Shown: piece after piece, positions 28,513 to 37,373 of the stretch
How the letters are laid out: each line of letters opens with the position of its first letter
Numbering within the stretch: the stretch's first letter is position 1
Assembly: GCA_029972225.1 (NCBI GenBank)
Contig: CP124756.1
Location: 2,710,001 to 2,774,000 of the forward strand
Direction: 5' to 3'
Length of the DNA stretch: 64,000 nt
Origin: Candidatus Thiothrix putei
Lineage (GTDB): Bacteria > Pseudomonadota > Gammaproteobacteria > Thiotrichales > Thiotrichaceae
Position numbers and translations under genes: made by a program
Notes under the pieces: model-generated
Told to the model about the DNA's origin: nothing
Seen by the model: only the letters and a program-made list of their open reading frames with translations
Database searches by the model: none

Positions 28513-29108
28513 GACTTTCCTTTATTTCCCAACTGTTTTAGTTTTTCAACACAATAACTTGCGCTGGGACAATTCTCATGACTGGCAGCACGTTCAAGAT
28601 CAAAGCGTTGATCACGGATAAATTTACGGGCGAATCCGGGTTTTGAACCGGGGCCACGATTGGCTGCTTTGCCATAATTTTTCAACGCATCCCAAGGCTG
28701 CATATGACTTTCTGGCACAGGTTCATAAAACTGACCATCACGTAACCACGAGCGCATTGCTTCAGTATCTGCTAGAAACCACGCCTCTAGCGCATTACGT
28801 GCAATCACCACCAGATCAATGTGGCGACTACCTATCCGTTTTTTACGTTCAGTGATGCACAATACATCAGCATCAGGGTCGAGATCGGCTAAAACGACAA
28901 TCACATCGGGTGCATCCTGCTTACGAATTTTTTCTGCCAATGCCTCCAGTTTCGCGGCGCACATATTGCCTTTCCCTTTGCAGTTGCCATCCTTTGGGTT
29001 GCCAATGAGTTCAATGCCACAATATTGCATGAGCCATTTCTTGAAATAATCGCTGCGTACCAATTCAATTTCAGTTTGCCCTTCGACGATAAAACTGGCT
29101 TTTACCAC
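28509..29108 (-). CDS. DUF4276 family TOPRIM-like protein embedded in the cas operon
   Basis: The 199-aa protein begins MVKASFIVEGQTEIELVRS. It has a TOPRIM-like pattern: Glu in IVEGQTEIE near residue 9, then acids in VVLADLDPDADV near residue 73. Later motifs ARNALEAWFLAD and GSKPGFARKFI fit DUF4276. TOPRIM folds act as metal-dependent nucleases, so this is probably a nuclease effector. It overlaps the ATPase by 7 bases and cse1 by 4, so it is translationally coupled inside the cas operon. The ATPase-plus-TOPRIM pairing recalls OLD-type and PARIS defence pairs, but PARIS AriB is DUF4435, so this is not PARIS itself. Confidence 0.8.
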   Translation of the reverse strand: MVKASFIVEGQTEIELVRSDYFKKWLMQYCGIELIGNPKDGNCKGKGNMCAAKLEALAEKIRKQDAPDVIVVLADLDPDADVLCITERKKRIGSRHIDLVVIARNALEAWFLADTEAMRSWLRDGQFYEPVPESHMQPWDALKNYGKAANRGPGSKPGFARKFIRDQRFDLERAASHENCPSASYCVEKLKQLGNKGKS

Positions 29109-30220
29109 GGCACACCTCCATCAAACAGATTGGAGAGCCATAACTCATCCAAACTCAGCGGCGCAAGATCCTCATCTGTCAAACGACCATCCGAGGCATG
29201 TTTCAAGGTAGTACGTCCCAAATGCTTGTTGACCATCCAAAACTCATGCAATTGTAACTGCCTCACAATGGCCTCACTGTGGGTTGTTATCCAGACAGGG
29301 CTACGTTCATGAGCAGATTCACGCATCAGGTTAACCATTTCCTGAATCGCTTTGGGGTGAAGACCCTGCTCAGGCTCTTCCAACAAGATCATCCCGTATT
29401 TTTTAGGCGCATCAAAAATAGCAACCAACAAGCACAACAGATACATCGTTCCATCAGAAACCATATTGGCTGGAAAAGACTCCTTTGTACCTACCTCTTT
29501 AAAAGAAATACCCGTTGTTTGGGTAAGGTTCTTCCTGCCAATGGATATTTTCTCCAAGCCAGAAACAACCATTTCCATCCACTCTATAATCTGTTCGCGA
29601 GTATTTTTATCGCGTTCTAGGCGTTGTAAGACTGAAGCTAAATTGCCACCGTCACGATGTAAAACTGAGCTATCCTCTGCACCTCTGTTAGCTTGTGCAG
29701 CACGTAATGGCTGAATCCGGTAAATTCGCACATTTGTCAGAAATTCCCGTAACGGTAGATTGTCGTACAACAATAATGCCGAATGGTTTTCGGATAAATT
29801 CTGTTCTTTATCATCGACAATGGGCTTATTATTTTCTCCCCATTTTCTTGAGAGCGATATTTTGCCGTCGATGAGCAAACGCTCTTCGATGCCTGCTTTG
29901 CTATCCAGATTGTGCAATATCAGCGTGTAGTGATATTGCTTGCCGCCCAACTCACACACCAACACAAAACGGAATTTAGGAGCAGCACTAGGATAAGGGT
30001 GTTTTGCAGGTCGAAAATGCTGATAACCGCCCTGTTGGTTCACAGCCGCCTCTACGCCATTGCGAATAAACTGCCCAACAAAGTCTAGTGCATCAAAGAA
30101 GTTACTTTTGCCGCTGCCATTCGCCCCCGCGAAGACAGAAAAGCAGCCCATATTTTCCACACGGAGATCATCGAGACTTTTGAAGCCCCTAATGTGTAAT
30201 TTTTTGATAAAAACGCTCAT
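29102..30220 (-). CDS. AAA_21/OLD-type ABC ATPase embedded in the cas operon
   Basis: The 372-aa protein begins MSVFIKKLHIRGFKSLDDLR. It has a P-loop, GANGSGKSNFFDAL, near residues 32-45. A signature-like SDGTMYL is near 263 and Walker B reads MILLEEPEQGLHP, then ITTHSEAIV. This is the SMC/Rad50-like AAA_21 ATPase layout with a split head. It probably controls the TOPRIM partner. The start ATG at 30220 lies 5 bases past the cas3 stop; an upstream extension would overlap cas3. Unlike OLD proteins, ATPase and TOPRIM are separate polypeptides. Confidence 0.85.
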   Translation of the reverse strand: MSVFIKKLHIRGFKSLDDLRVENMGCFSVFAGANGSGKSNFFDALDFVGQFIRNGVEAAVNQQGGYQHFRPAKHPYPSAAPKFRFVLVCELGGKQYHYTLILHNLDSKAGIEERLLIDGKISLSRKWGENNKPIVDDKEQNLSENHSALLLYDNLPLREFLTNVRIYRIQPLRAAQANRGAEDSSVLHRDGGNLASVLQRLERDKNTREQIIEWMEMVVSGLEKISIGRKNLTQTTGISFKEVGTKESFPANMVSDGTMYLLCLLVAIFDAPKKYGMILLEEPEQGLHPKAIQEMVNLMRESAHERSPVWITTHSEAIVRQLQLHEFWMVNKHLGRTTLKHASDGRLTDEDLAPLSLDELWLSNLFDGGVPW

Positions 30221-30224
30221 GTGC

Positions 30225-32948
30225 CTATCCCAACCATAAACCAATCTCCTCATTGTAGTGGACAATCACGCCACGACCACTGGAATCTATTGCACTCCCA
30301 ACCCATGATTCACCAGAAGCCTCGTGGGTTAACGGTACAATCACACTGTACTGGTCAAACAGCTTTTCAGTCTCCCGCAAACGCTCCAGTGCCGCAACTA
30401 AGGCAACATCCTTGATCACTGCTACTTTCTCCAACTGTTTGGAACTCACCCTCACACTGCTTAAATCCCAGCAATAGCGATCATCACTCACCCACGGACG
30501 CAACAAACCATCCTGCCAACAAGCAAGGTAAACAGTATGGGTATCATCCCCCAAGCGCGTTGCCAGCTTGACCTCCTCATCCCAAGCACGGCTGTTGACG
30601 GTGTAACCTAATGCCAGTTTCAACGCCAACGCATCACCCATATCTTTCTTGGCATGTGTTTCGCCCAAGGCTTTTTGGGTACTACCCGCCAGGGCTTCTG
30701 GTATGCCCTCATCTGCTTCGTCATACACAAACTCCAGCAACTGTCGAGCGTCTTCCGGCATTGTCCAACCTTGCATCCGTGCCAATATCTGACTGGTACG
30801 CCACAACACCAGCGTATGCGGGTACACAAAGTGGGCTTTCGGGAATAGTTGCTTATACCAATCTTGCTGGGGTTCATCTGTCAACGCAGGGGAAAAGACA
30901 GTGAGTGTTGGCGTACCACGCTGATCCAGTTGCCCATGAGCGAGTGGCTTGCCCAATGCATCACGGCTGTGCCGCTGCAAACGCCCTGCCCGCTGAATCA
31001 ACAAGTCGATAGGCGCAAGATCGGAAATCATCACATCGAAATCCAAATCCAGCGACTGCTCAACCACTTGTGTTGCAATCAATACACGCCCTTGACGTTG
31101 TTCTGGGGTGGATTGCTTGCCAAAATAATCAAGTACTTGCCGCTCAATCGTCAAACGGTCATGCAGAGCATAACGGCTGTGGAATAAATGCAATTTACCG
31201 CTTTCGATCCACTCGTAACCTGCCAATTGCTGCCACGCATCGCGGGCATCTGACACCGTATTGCGAATCCAGCAAACGCTTTTTCCTAATGCAACCGCTT
31301 GCTGAATCGTTTGCAATACGGCTTTTTCATCATGGCAAAACTGTACTTGCACCGCTCGCCGCACGGACTCACGAGTCTGTAAAGGTTGCTCCAAAAGAGG
31401 TAAATCCTTGGCAACACGGGTCAATAAAGGGTAATCGGTTTTATCTGTGTAGGGTTTGACCGCGTATTTCTTACCAGAGAAAGCGGCAATTAGGGCTTCC
31501 CGTTGGTATTGGGTCAGGGTAGCCGACAACAAAATAATGCTGCCACCCAATGCCGCATGAAACTCCACCAGCGTTTTTAGCAGTTGATTGGTGTAAGCGT
31601 CATACGCATGGACTTCATCCAGAATCAGTACCTTGTTGAGCAAACCCAGCAAACGTAACGACTGGTGACGGGCAGGCATCACGCCCAATAAGGCTTGGTC
31701 AATCGTGCCAATACCCACATCAGCCAACAATGCTTTTTTACGGTTGTCTGCTAACCAGCGATTACACTGAGCCGTAATATTTTCTTCATCGGCATAGTTC
31801 TGTTCTGCCCGCTGTGCAGCCAACAGTGATTCCTGAAACTTTTCCGATAAGTGCCGTGCGCTATGGCTAAGGATTAAACTGGGCTGACTACCTTCTGCAT
31901 AAAAGCGCAGGTAAGCATCAGTCATACGCTCATACATCGCGTTCGCCGTTGCCATCGTCGGCAACCCTACATAGACACCTTCAGCTTGCCCAGCCTCCAT
32001 CAAACGCTGTGCCAACATCAGGGCAGCTTCTGTTTTACCTGCGCCCGTCACATCTTCGAGGATGAACAGTTGTGACTCAGCACTGATCGGTACGGTCGAG
32101 CAGTATGCTTGCAAGGGAGTCGGGTCTTGGATAAAGGGGAATAGGCTTTGCAAGTTTTGATGATCAACCCTTGGTTTGGGCAACAAACCCGCTGCTCTGA
32201 TGGCCGTCTCTGCCGCTGGCAATGCCACATTTTGCCAATACCGAGGCAAATCCATGTGTTCATCGTGGTAAGTAAACAAAGCATAGTTAGAACCCAACCA
32301 GTCACACAACACCGCAAGACCTGCCAGTATCCAACTCACTTTGGCTTGCTGCTTTACCCAGTCAGAGTCAGCACCAGCATTGACTACGCATTCAATATCC
32401 GGGCTTATCAGTTGTTGCCAATCATTGAAATACGCTAACGCTGCGGCTTGATCAAAGTCAGTGAAGTGATTTTTGAGGGGTTCGTGTTTATCAGGAGGCC
32501 AACCGTGATGACCGAACACAGGCTGCAACCAATATTTGATGGCATCTGCAAGGAAATCTTCACATTCAGAGGCTTGTTCTAGCCATTCATCTTTCAAAAA
32601 TCGCTGCCAAAGCATTTCGCCCAAACTATCATGACGAACACTGTAGTTTTTCTTTTTGATGATGGTATCAGGCCAAAATTGCTGGCGCAAATCCGGGCGC
32701 AACTGCTGGAAACTTTCGGCAAATTTCCCAAGGTCATGAATACCCAATAAAAATACGCACCATGACATGGCATCTGCTTCGGGCAATTGCATCAACTCTG
32801 CTAAGCGTTTACGCAAGAAAGCATGTTGTTGTAGCAAAACCTGCCCCACCGCCGCCACATCCAGAGAATGATACGGCAACAAATGCCATTGCGCCCCCGC
32901 CTCATCCAGCCCCGGCCTCGCCTTGCCCCAATACTTAAAATACGGCAA
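30225..32948 (-). CDS. cas3: Cas3, type I-E nuclease-helicase
   Basis: The 907-aa protein has an N-terminal HD nuclease domain (His27 in PYHSLDVA, His71-Asp72 in HDLGKF, and FGHHGWPPD). A superfamily 2 helicase follows, with VTGAGKTEAALML (motif I), ILDEVHAYD (DEAH-like), LLSATL and QRAGRLQRH. It degrades target DNA after Cascade binding. The start is a TTG at 32948, because an in-frame TGA lies close upstream; AAGGGG precedes it. It is first in the operon, divergent from lepB. Confidence 0.95.
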   Translation of the reverse strand: MPYFKYWGKARPGLDEAGAQWHLLPYHSLDVAAVGQVLLQQHAFLRKRLAELMQLPEADAMSWCVFLLGIHDLGKFAESFQQLRPDLRQQFWPDTIIKKKNYSVRHDSLGEMLWQRFLKDEWLEQASECEDFLADAIKYWLQPVFGHHGWPPDKHEPLKNHFTDFDQAAALAYFNDWQQLISPDIECVVNAGADSDWVKQQAKVSWILAGLAVLCDWLGSNYALFTYHDEHMDLPRYWQNVALPAAETAIRAAGLLPKPRVDHQNLQSLFPFIQDPTPLQAYCSTVPISAESQLFILEDVTGAGKTEAALMLAQRLMEAGQAEGVYVGLPTMATANAMYERMTDAYLRFYAEGSQPSLILSHSARHLSEKFQESLLAAQRAEQNYADEENITAQCNRWLADNRKKALLADVGIGTIDQALLGVMPARHQSLRLLGLLNKVLILDEVHAYDAYTNQLLKTLVEFHAALGGSIILLSATLTQYQREALIAAFSGKKYAVKPYTDKTDYPLLTRVAKDLPLLEQPLQTRESVRRAVQVQFCHDEKAVLQTIQQAVALGKSVCWIRNTVSDARDAWQQLAGYEWIESGKLHLFHSRYALHDRLTIERQVLDYFGKQSTPEQRQGRVLIATQVVEQSLDLDFDVMISDLAPIDLLIQRAGRLQRHSRDALGKPLAHGQLDQRGTPTLTVFSPALTDEPQQDWYKQLFPKAHFVYPHTLVLWRTSQILARMQGWTMPEDARQLLEFVYDEADEGIPEALAGSTQKALGETHAKKDMGDALALKLALGYTVNSRAWDEEVKLATRLGDDTHTVYLACWQDGLLRPWVSDDRYCWDLSSVRVSSKQLEKVAVIKDVALVAALERLRETEKLFDQYSVIVPLTHEASGESWVGSAIDSSGRGVIVHYNEEIGLWLG

Positions 32949-33124
32949 TCCAGCACCCCTTCACAGCCCCAATTAATAATAGAAATATGTCCAATGAATG
33001 GATTATTCACCTTAAATACCGCACATTCAATAAAAATTAACCATGTGTCACCGTATAGCCAAAAATCTGTAACCCTCCCTGCCAACCCTGTATACACTCA
33101 CTCCCAATACAACAGGAAGCCGCC
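32949..33124. promoter_or_regulatory. Divergent promoter region between cas3 and lepB
   Basis: This 176-base gap must hold the promoters for the cas operon (minus) and lepB (plus). It is AT-rich in the middle (AATTAATAATAGAAATATG). I cannot place exact -35/-10 boxes with confidence. AACAGGAAG before 33125 is the lepB ribosome binding site. Confidence 0.4.
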
Positions 33125-34045
33125 ATGCAAACCGATGCCACGTCAGTCACCAAACCCCGCAAACCGCTATTAGCCGTGCTCATGTCCGCCCTCCTGCCGG
33201 GTTTAGGGCAACTTTATAACGGCGAATTCCACAAAGCCGTCTGGTTGTTCCTAGGGTTCGCGTTGCTAACCGTACCGGCGATTGCCGTCGTTGCTTTGTA
33301 CTTGCCAGTGAGTTGGACATCACCCACCCTGTTTATTGGTCTGGTTTTACTGATTGCTCTCTGGATTTATGGCGTAATAAATGCGTGGCGTCGCGCTCGC
33401 CAACAACCCGATTACGTACCGAAAAACTGGCAAAGTGGTGGTATTTATCTCTTGGTATTTTTGGTGTGCAGTGTCATTGCACTGCCGCTATTGAGTGCGC
33501 AAATTCGGCAACACGCCGTAGAGAGCATGTTAGTCCCCTCCTCCAGCATGGAACCGAATGTGCTGAAACTTGATATGATTTTCGTCGACAAGCGTTATAA
33601 CCGTATCGGTGCAACGCAAGGGATCAAGCGTGGTGACATTGCCGTATTCATTTACCCTAACGCCCGCAACACCTATTACATCAAGCGCATCATCGGTTTG
33701 CCGGGGGAAAAGGTCAGCATCAAAGGCGCGGAAGTCTTTATCAATGGTAAACCGTTGCGTTTACGCACCCAACCCACCACCGATGGTTTATTGGTAACAG
33801 AAACCGATGGAACAACAAGCTGGCAGGTCTTCTGGAACAATAAGAAACAGCAATTACCGCAGACAGAATTGCACATCCCACCGGGGCAAGTATTTGTATT
33901 GGGAGATAACCGTACCGATAGCAACGATTCACGCTTTTTTGGTACAGTCCCCTTGCAAGATGTGGTCGGTAAAGCCCGCCAAGTCTGGTTCTCTGCGCAA
34001 GGCAATCAAGTACGTTGGGAACGCCTCGGCAAACTGTTACATTAG
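33125..34045 (+). CDS. lepB: Signal peptidase I
   Basis: The 306-aa inner-membrane enzyme removes signal peptides. Catalytic Ser141 lies in PSSSMEPNVL and Lys187 in TYYIKRIIG, with box E FVLGDNRTDSNDSRFFG. The N-terminal 100 residues hold two or three extra membrane helices beginning LLPGLGQLYNGEFHKAVWL, a TM2/DUF5683-like segment before the standard peptidase. The start is the ATG at 33125. It converges on and overlaps the next gene by 4 bases. Confidence 0.93.
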   Translation: MQTDATSVTKPRKPLLAVLMSALLPGLGQLYNGEFHKAVWLFLGFALLTVPAIAVVALYLPVSWTSPTLFIGLVLLIALWIYGVINAWRRARQQPDYVPKNWQSGGIYLLVFLVCSVIALPLLSAQIRQHAVESMLVPSSSMEPNVLKLDMIFVDKRYNRIGATQGIKRGDIAVFIYPNARNTYYIKRIIGLPGEKVSIKGAEVFINGKPLRLRTQPTTDGLLVTETDGTTSWQVFWNNKKQQLPQTELHIPPGQVFVLGDNRTDSNDSRFFGTVPLQDVVGKARQVWFSAQGNQVRWERLGKLLH

Positions 34046-34833
34046 AATGGCATGAATGACTTAAACATTTTCATGAAGGGGCTAACCGTTGAAGCGGCCT
34101 CCCCCATAGGAGCAGCGGCCTGAGCCAACGTACCAACTTTTTGATTCATTTGTGCCACATTGCCACTCATGTACGCGACGTTATTATTCATGTAATACAT
34201 CGACTGATTCATCGCCTGAGTGCTTTGCGCCATCGCTTGGGTATCGGTTGCCATCGTGCCAATGTGCCCGTTCATGGTGTTGATATTACCCGACATGGTG
34301 ATCATGGAAGCTTGCATACTGCTCATGATGTACATCATGTAACCACCTGCCGCTCCCGCCAACACGATCACCGGAAACAACCACAAACGTTGCTTGAGTT
34401 TCGCCACTGCCAGCGTTTGCTGCACCTGTTGCAACTCATTCATCTTCGCTTCAAGTTTTTGCTCGCGCTCATTGAATTCCTGATGCAAACGCTTGAATGC
34501 ATGTTCCAGCCGTTCACTCACGCCGTCCACTGTTGGCTGATGTTCTACCGATTTGTTAGCCGCTTGCACCCACCATGGAATCAAACGCTCCAACAAATTC
34601 GGTGTCACCGTGACTAAGGCTTGGGAAGTGGACTTTTTTACCCGCGTTGCTGCACGCACGCGTTTAGGACTAGGCTTCAGCACCATGTCATGACGTTTGA
34701 CAATACGCATGGCGATGGCTTTGCCCGTTCCCTCCACCTGTGCGGATTTTATTTCAGGGATGGCATTGCCGAAGACATCCAGCCCAACATTCACTTGGTG
34801 AGCTTGTTTGCTCTTGGTGTTAGTATGTTTCAT
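34042..34833 (-). CDS. Hypothetical membrane protein with Met-patterned coil
   Basis: I do not recognise this 263-aa protein. It has a basic N-terminal region to about residue 95, a coiled coil near 100-150 (RLHQEFNEREQKLEAKMNEL), one membrane helix (LFPVIVLAGAAGGYMMYIM), then a C-terminal tail where Met recurs every few residues (SGNINTMNGHIGTMATDTQA). The tail looks like a long amphipathic helix with a methionine face. The ATG at 34833 is favoured; the 17-codon upstream extension is hydrophobic and unlike the rest. It lies upstream of nothing obvious. Confidence 0.65.
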   Translation of the reverse strand: MKHTNTKSKQAHQVNVGLDVFGNAIPEIKSAQVEGTGKAIAMRIVKRHDMVLKPSPKRVRAATRVKKSTSQALVTVTPNLLERLIPWWVQAANKSVEHQPTVDGVSERLEHAFKRLHQEFNEREQKLEAKMNELQQVQQTLAVAKLKQRLWLFPVIVLAGAAGGYMMYIMSSMQASMITMSGNINTMNGHIGTMATDTQAMAQSTQAMNQSMYYMNNNVAYMSGNVAQMNQKVGTLAQAAAPMGEAASTVSPFMKMFKSFMPF

Positions 34834-34911
34834 ATCGCCAGTATATAAGCGGATTCTGATACACACAAGCAACAGAGCGGGCAAATTTAGCCCACTCTGT
34901 CGGCCCGTTGG

Positions 34912-36132
34912 TTAATCCAACAAGTAAGAAACCACACCATCCGCCAGTTTCGGCTCAAACCAGGTGGATTTCGGTGGCATCACATCGTTGTTATCCGCCA
35001 CCGCCATCAGGTCTTGCATACTGGTCGCAAACAGCGAAAAAGCCACTGCCATTTCACCGCTATCCACCCGTTTTTCCAAACCCGCCAAACCACGAATCCC
35101 ACCCACAAAATCAATCCTGTCATCACGGCGCGGGTCGCTAATCCCCAAGATGGGTTCAATCAAATAACGCGCCAAACGGCTGACATCCAAACGTGCTACT
35201 GGGTCATCATTGGGCATCAATTCAGGATTTAGCGTCAGTTTAAACCACTGCTTATCCATGTACATGCCAAAGACACCGGGGGCGTCTGGTTTCACCGGCA
35301 TAGCGGAAGGTTCCAGCGCAAAATGTTCTTCAATAGCAGCAAGGAACTGGGTGGGGTCTAAACCATTTAAATCCTTAATCACGCGGTTGTAGTCAAAGAT
35401 TTTCATCTCGTGTGCAGGGAATATTACCGATAAGAAATAATCCGACCCTTGCTGATTATTACGCATCTTCGCAATCCGCGAAGCTGCTGCCGAACGGTGA
35501 TGCCCATCAGCAATGTACAGCGCGTGCATGGCATTAAAGGCAGCCGTCAGTTGCGTAATACTGTCAGCTTCATCAATGACCCACAGGGTATGTTGAATAC
35601 CGTCATCTGCGGTGACATCCAATGCAGGCTCAGCTTGCGCAGCCGCTGCAAGAATCGCATCGACCGCTGGTGCATTCGGGTAAACCAGCAACACCGGACC
35701 GGTTTGCGCATTCACCGCATCAATCTGGCACACCCGATCGTCTTCCTTCACCGGGCGGGTGAATTCGTGCTTGCGAATCCGGTTGGTGTCGTAATCAGCC
35801 ACCGATGCACCCGCCACCAAACCGGTTTGCGTATGCCCATTCATAATCAGGCGATAGGCGTAATAACACGGCTGCTCATCCCGCACCAGCAATCCCGCCT
35901 CAACAGTACGCGCTAAGTTTTCCGCTGCTTTGGCATACACAGCAGCGCTGTACGGGTCAGTATCCTCAGGCAGATCAATCTCTGGCTTGGAAATATGCAA
36001 AAAGCTCCACGGCTTACCGGCGGCTTGCTGCCGTGCTTCAGCGGAGTTCAATACATCATACGGTGGCGCAATAACTTCGGCAGCCCGACCCGGAGCAGGG
36101 CGTAAACCTTTGAATGGCGAAATCAGATTCAT
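34912..36132 (-). CDS. DUF1015 family protein
   Basis: The 406-aa cytoplasmic protein begins MNLISPFKGLRPAPGRAAEV and has APPYDVLNSAEAR, IRKHEFTRP, ALYIADGHHRSAAA and FDYNRVIKDLNG, all hallmarks of DUF1015. Some members are serine kinases; whether this one is cannot be told from sequence. An imperfect GC-rich hairpin lies about 10-35 bases past the stop. It is monocistronic. Confidence 0.9.
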   Translation of the reverse strand: MNLISPFKGLRPAPGRAAEVIAPPYDVLNSAEARQQAAGKPWSFLHISKPEIDLPEDTDPYSAAVYAKAAENLARTVEAGLLVRDEQPCYYAYRLIMNGHTQTGLVAGASVADYDTNRIRKHEFTRPVKEDDRVCQIDAVNAQTGPVLLVYPNAPAVDAILAAAAQAEPALDVTADDGIQHTLWVIDEADSITQLTAAFNAMHALYIADGHHRSAAASRIAKMRNNQQGSDYFLSVIFPAHEMKIFDYNRVIKDLNGLDPTQFLAAIEEHFALEPSAMPVKPDAPGVFGMYMDKQWFKLTLNPELMPNDDPVARLDVSRLARYLIEPILGISDPRRDDRIDFVGGIRGLAGLEKRVDSGEMAVAFSLFATSMQDLMAVADNNDVMPPKSTWFEPKLADGVVSYLLD

Positions 36133-36294
36133 GCTGGAAATCTTCCCACAACGCTAAAAATCGCTGCATTATAACTGCCATTGGCAACGACGGCTATGCA
36201 ATCGCACCGTTACCGTCGGGCAAAACCGTTAACCATTCAGCTCATGAACAAGGCTTGTACCGTTTTCTGCCCGTAAACGTTTATAATCCCCAAT

Positions 36295-37371
36295 ATGAAT
36301 AGATATATCACCCTACCCCTGTTGCTTGCGATTCTGCTATCCGCCTCCGCGCTGGCAGCACCGCAGGATGTCCGCACCATCCCCATGACCAACGCCCAAC
36401 AACCCTTCGAGCTTGCCGCCAAGTTGCAATGGAACCCGCACGACAAAGCGTGGGACAAAGTGCTGGTACTCTACAACGGCAACCCCAGCCCCCCACCCAC
36501 CCACCCGGTGTGGACGTATCTCGACAGTATGCAAATCCCCGCCCACGCCGCGACCAAAGCCGGGGAAAACCTTTACTACAAAGCCTTCCACAGCAACGCC
36601 TTTTGCGACGGCAACACCCCGCTCACCTCCGGCAAACCGCTACGCATCACTTTCGACCAGAACACCCCCGGCAATTACACCGAAAAGGACTACTTCCGCG
36701 ACTGGAACTGCCCCGGCTGGAGCATGGGCTTAAACAACGTCAGCATCGTCGGCAAACAAGAAGCCCGCAACGCCCAAGGCCAAGCCTTACGCCTCCACAT
36801 TCCCAAAGGCACATCCGGCTGCATCAACGAAAAAGACTGCGCCAACTGGAAACCGCACATCGGTGCACAACTCGACAGCCTGTATTACTCGTACTGGGTA
36901 AAATTTCCCGACAATTTCGACTTCGTGCGCGGCGGAAAACTCCCCGGCATTGGCAGTTTTGAACCCCGCGTCGGCGGCGTAAAACCCAATGGCAACGACG
37001 GTTGGAGCGTGCGCGTGATGTGGGATAAAGACGGCAAACTAGGGCAATACGTCTACCACCCCGACCAACCCAAAAATTTCGGCGACTTCTTCGTGTGGGA
37101 TATGCCGCCCGTGGAAAAAGGCAAGTGGTATCAAATCAAAACCCTGGTGCGCCTCAACACCCCCGGCAAACGCGACGGCATTATCACGACTTGGCTGAAT
37201 GGCAAACAGGTGCTGGATAAACGCGACCTACACTTCCGTAACAGCAACAACCTTCAGATCGAACGCTTCCTCTTCGCCGTCTTCTTCGGCGGCACAGGGG
37301 CAGAATGGGCACCGCAGCGTGATATGCTGCTCTACCTTGATGATTTCACGCTCTCAACCACGCCACACTGA
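36295..37371 (+). CDS. Secreted polysaccharide lyase family 14-like protein
   Basis: The 358-aa protein has a signal peptide (MNRYITLPLLLAILLSASALA). From about residue 100 it has a beta-sandwich with YYSYWVKFPDNFDFVRGGKL, GWSVRVMWDKDGKLG and WYQIKTLVRLNTPGKRDG, and then FAVFFGG and LYLDDF. These match the PL14 lyase layout, acting on uronic acid polymers such as alginate; the substrate here is inferred. The N-terminal 80 residues are extra. It is followed after 2 bases by the MscK-like gene, so they may be co-transcribed. Confidence 0.7.
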   Translation: MNRYITLPLLLAILLSASALAAPQDVRTIPMTNAQQPFELAAKLQWNPHDKAWDKVLVLYNGNPSPPPTHPVWTYLDSMQIPAHAATKAGENLYYKAFHSNAFCDGNTPLTSGKPLRITFDQNTPGNYTEKDYFRDWNCPGWSMGLNNVSIVGKQEARNAQGQALRLHIPKGTSGCINEKDCANWKPHIGAQLDSLYYSYWVKFPDNFDFVRGGKLPGIGSFEPRVGGVKPNGNDGWSVRVMWDKDGKLGQYVYHPDQPKNFGDFFVWDMPPVEKGKWYQIKTLVRLNTPGKRDGIITTWLNGKQVLDKRDLHFRNSNNLQIERFLFAVFFGGTGAEWAPQRDMLLYLDDFTLSTTPH

Positions 37372-37373
37372 TC

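Noticed and set aside
28509..30220. The ATPase pair as a standard PARIS system
   Set aside because: The partner resembles DUF4276, not DUF4435, so the name PARIS is not justified.
32801..33097. Minus-strand 98-codon frame over the cas3 start
   Set aside because: It lies in a different frame from cas3, has Trp/Arg-rich composition and overlaps the likely promoter.
34876..34900. Hairpin AGAGCGGGC/GCCCACTCT after DUF1015
   Set aside because: Imperfect and without a T-run, so not listed as a terminator.
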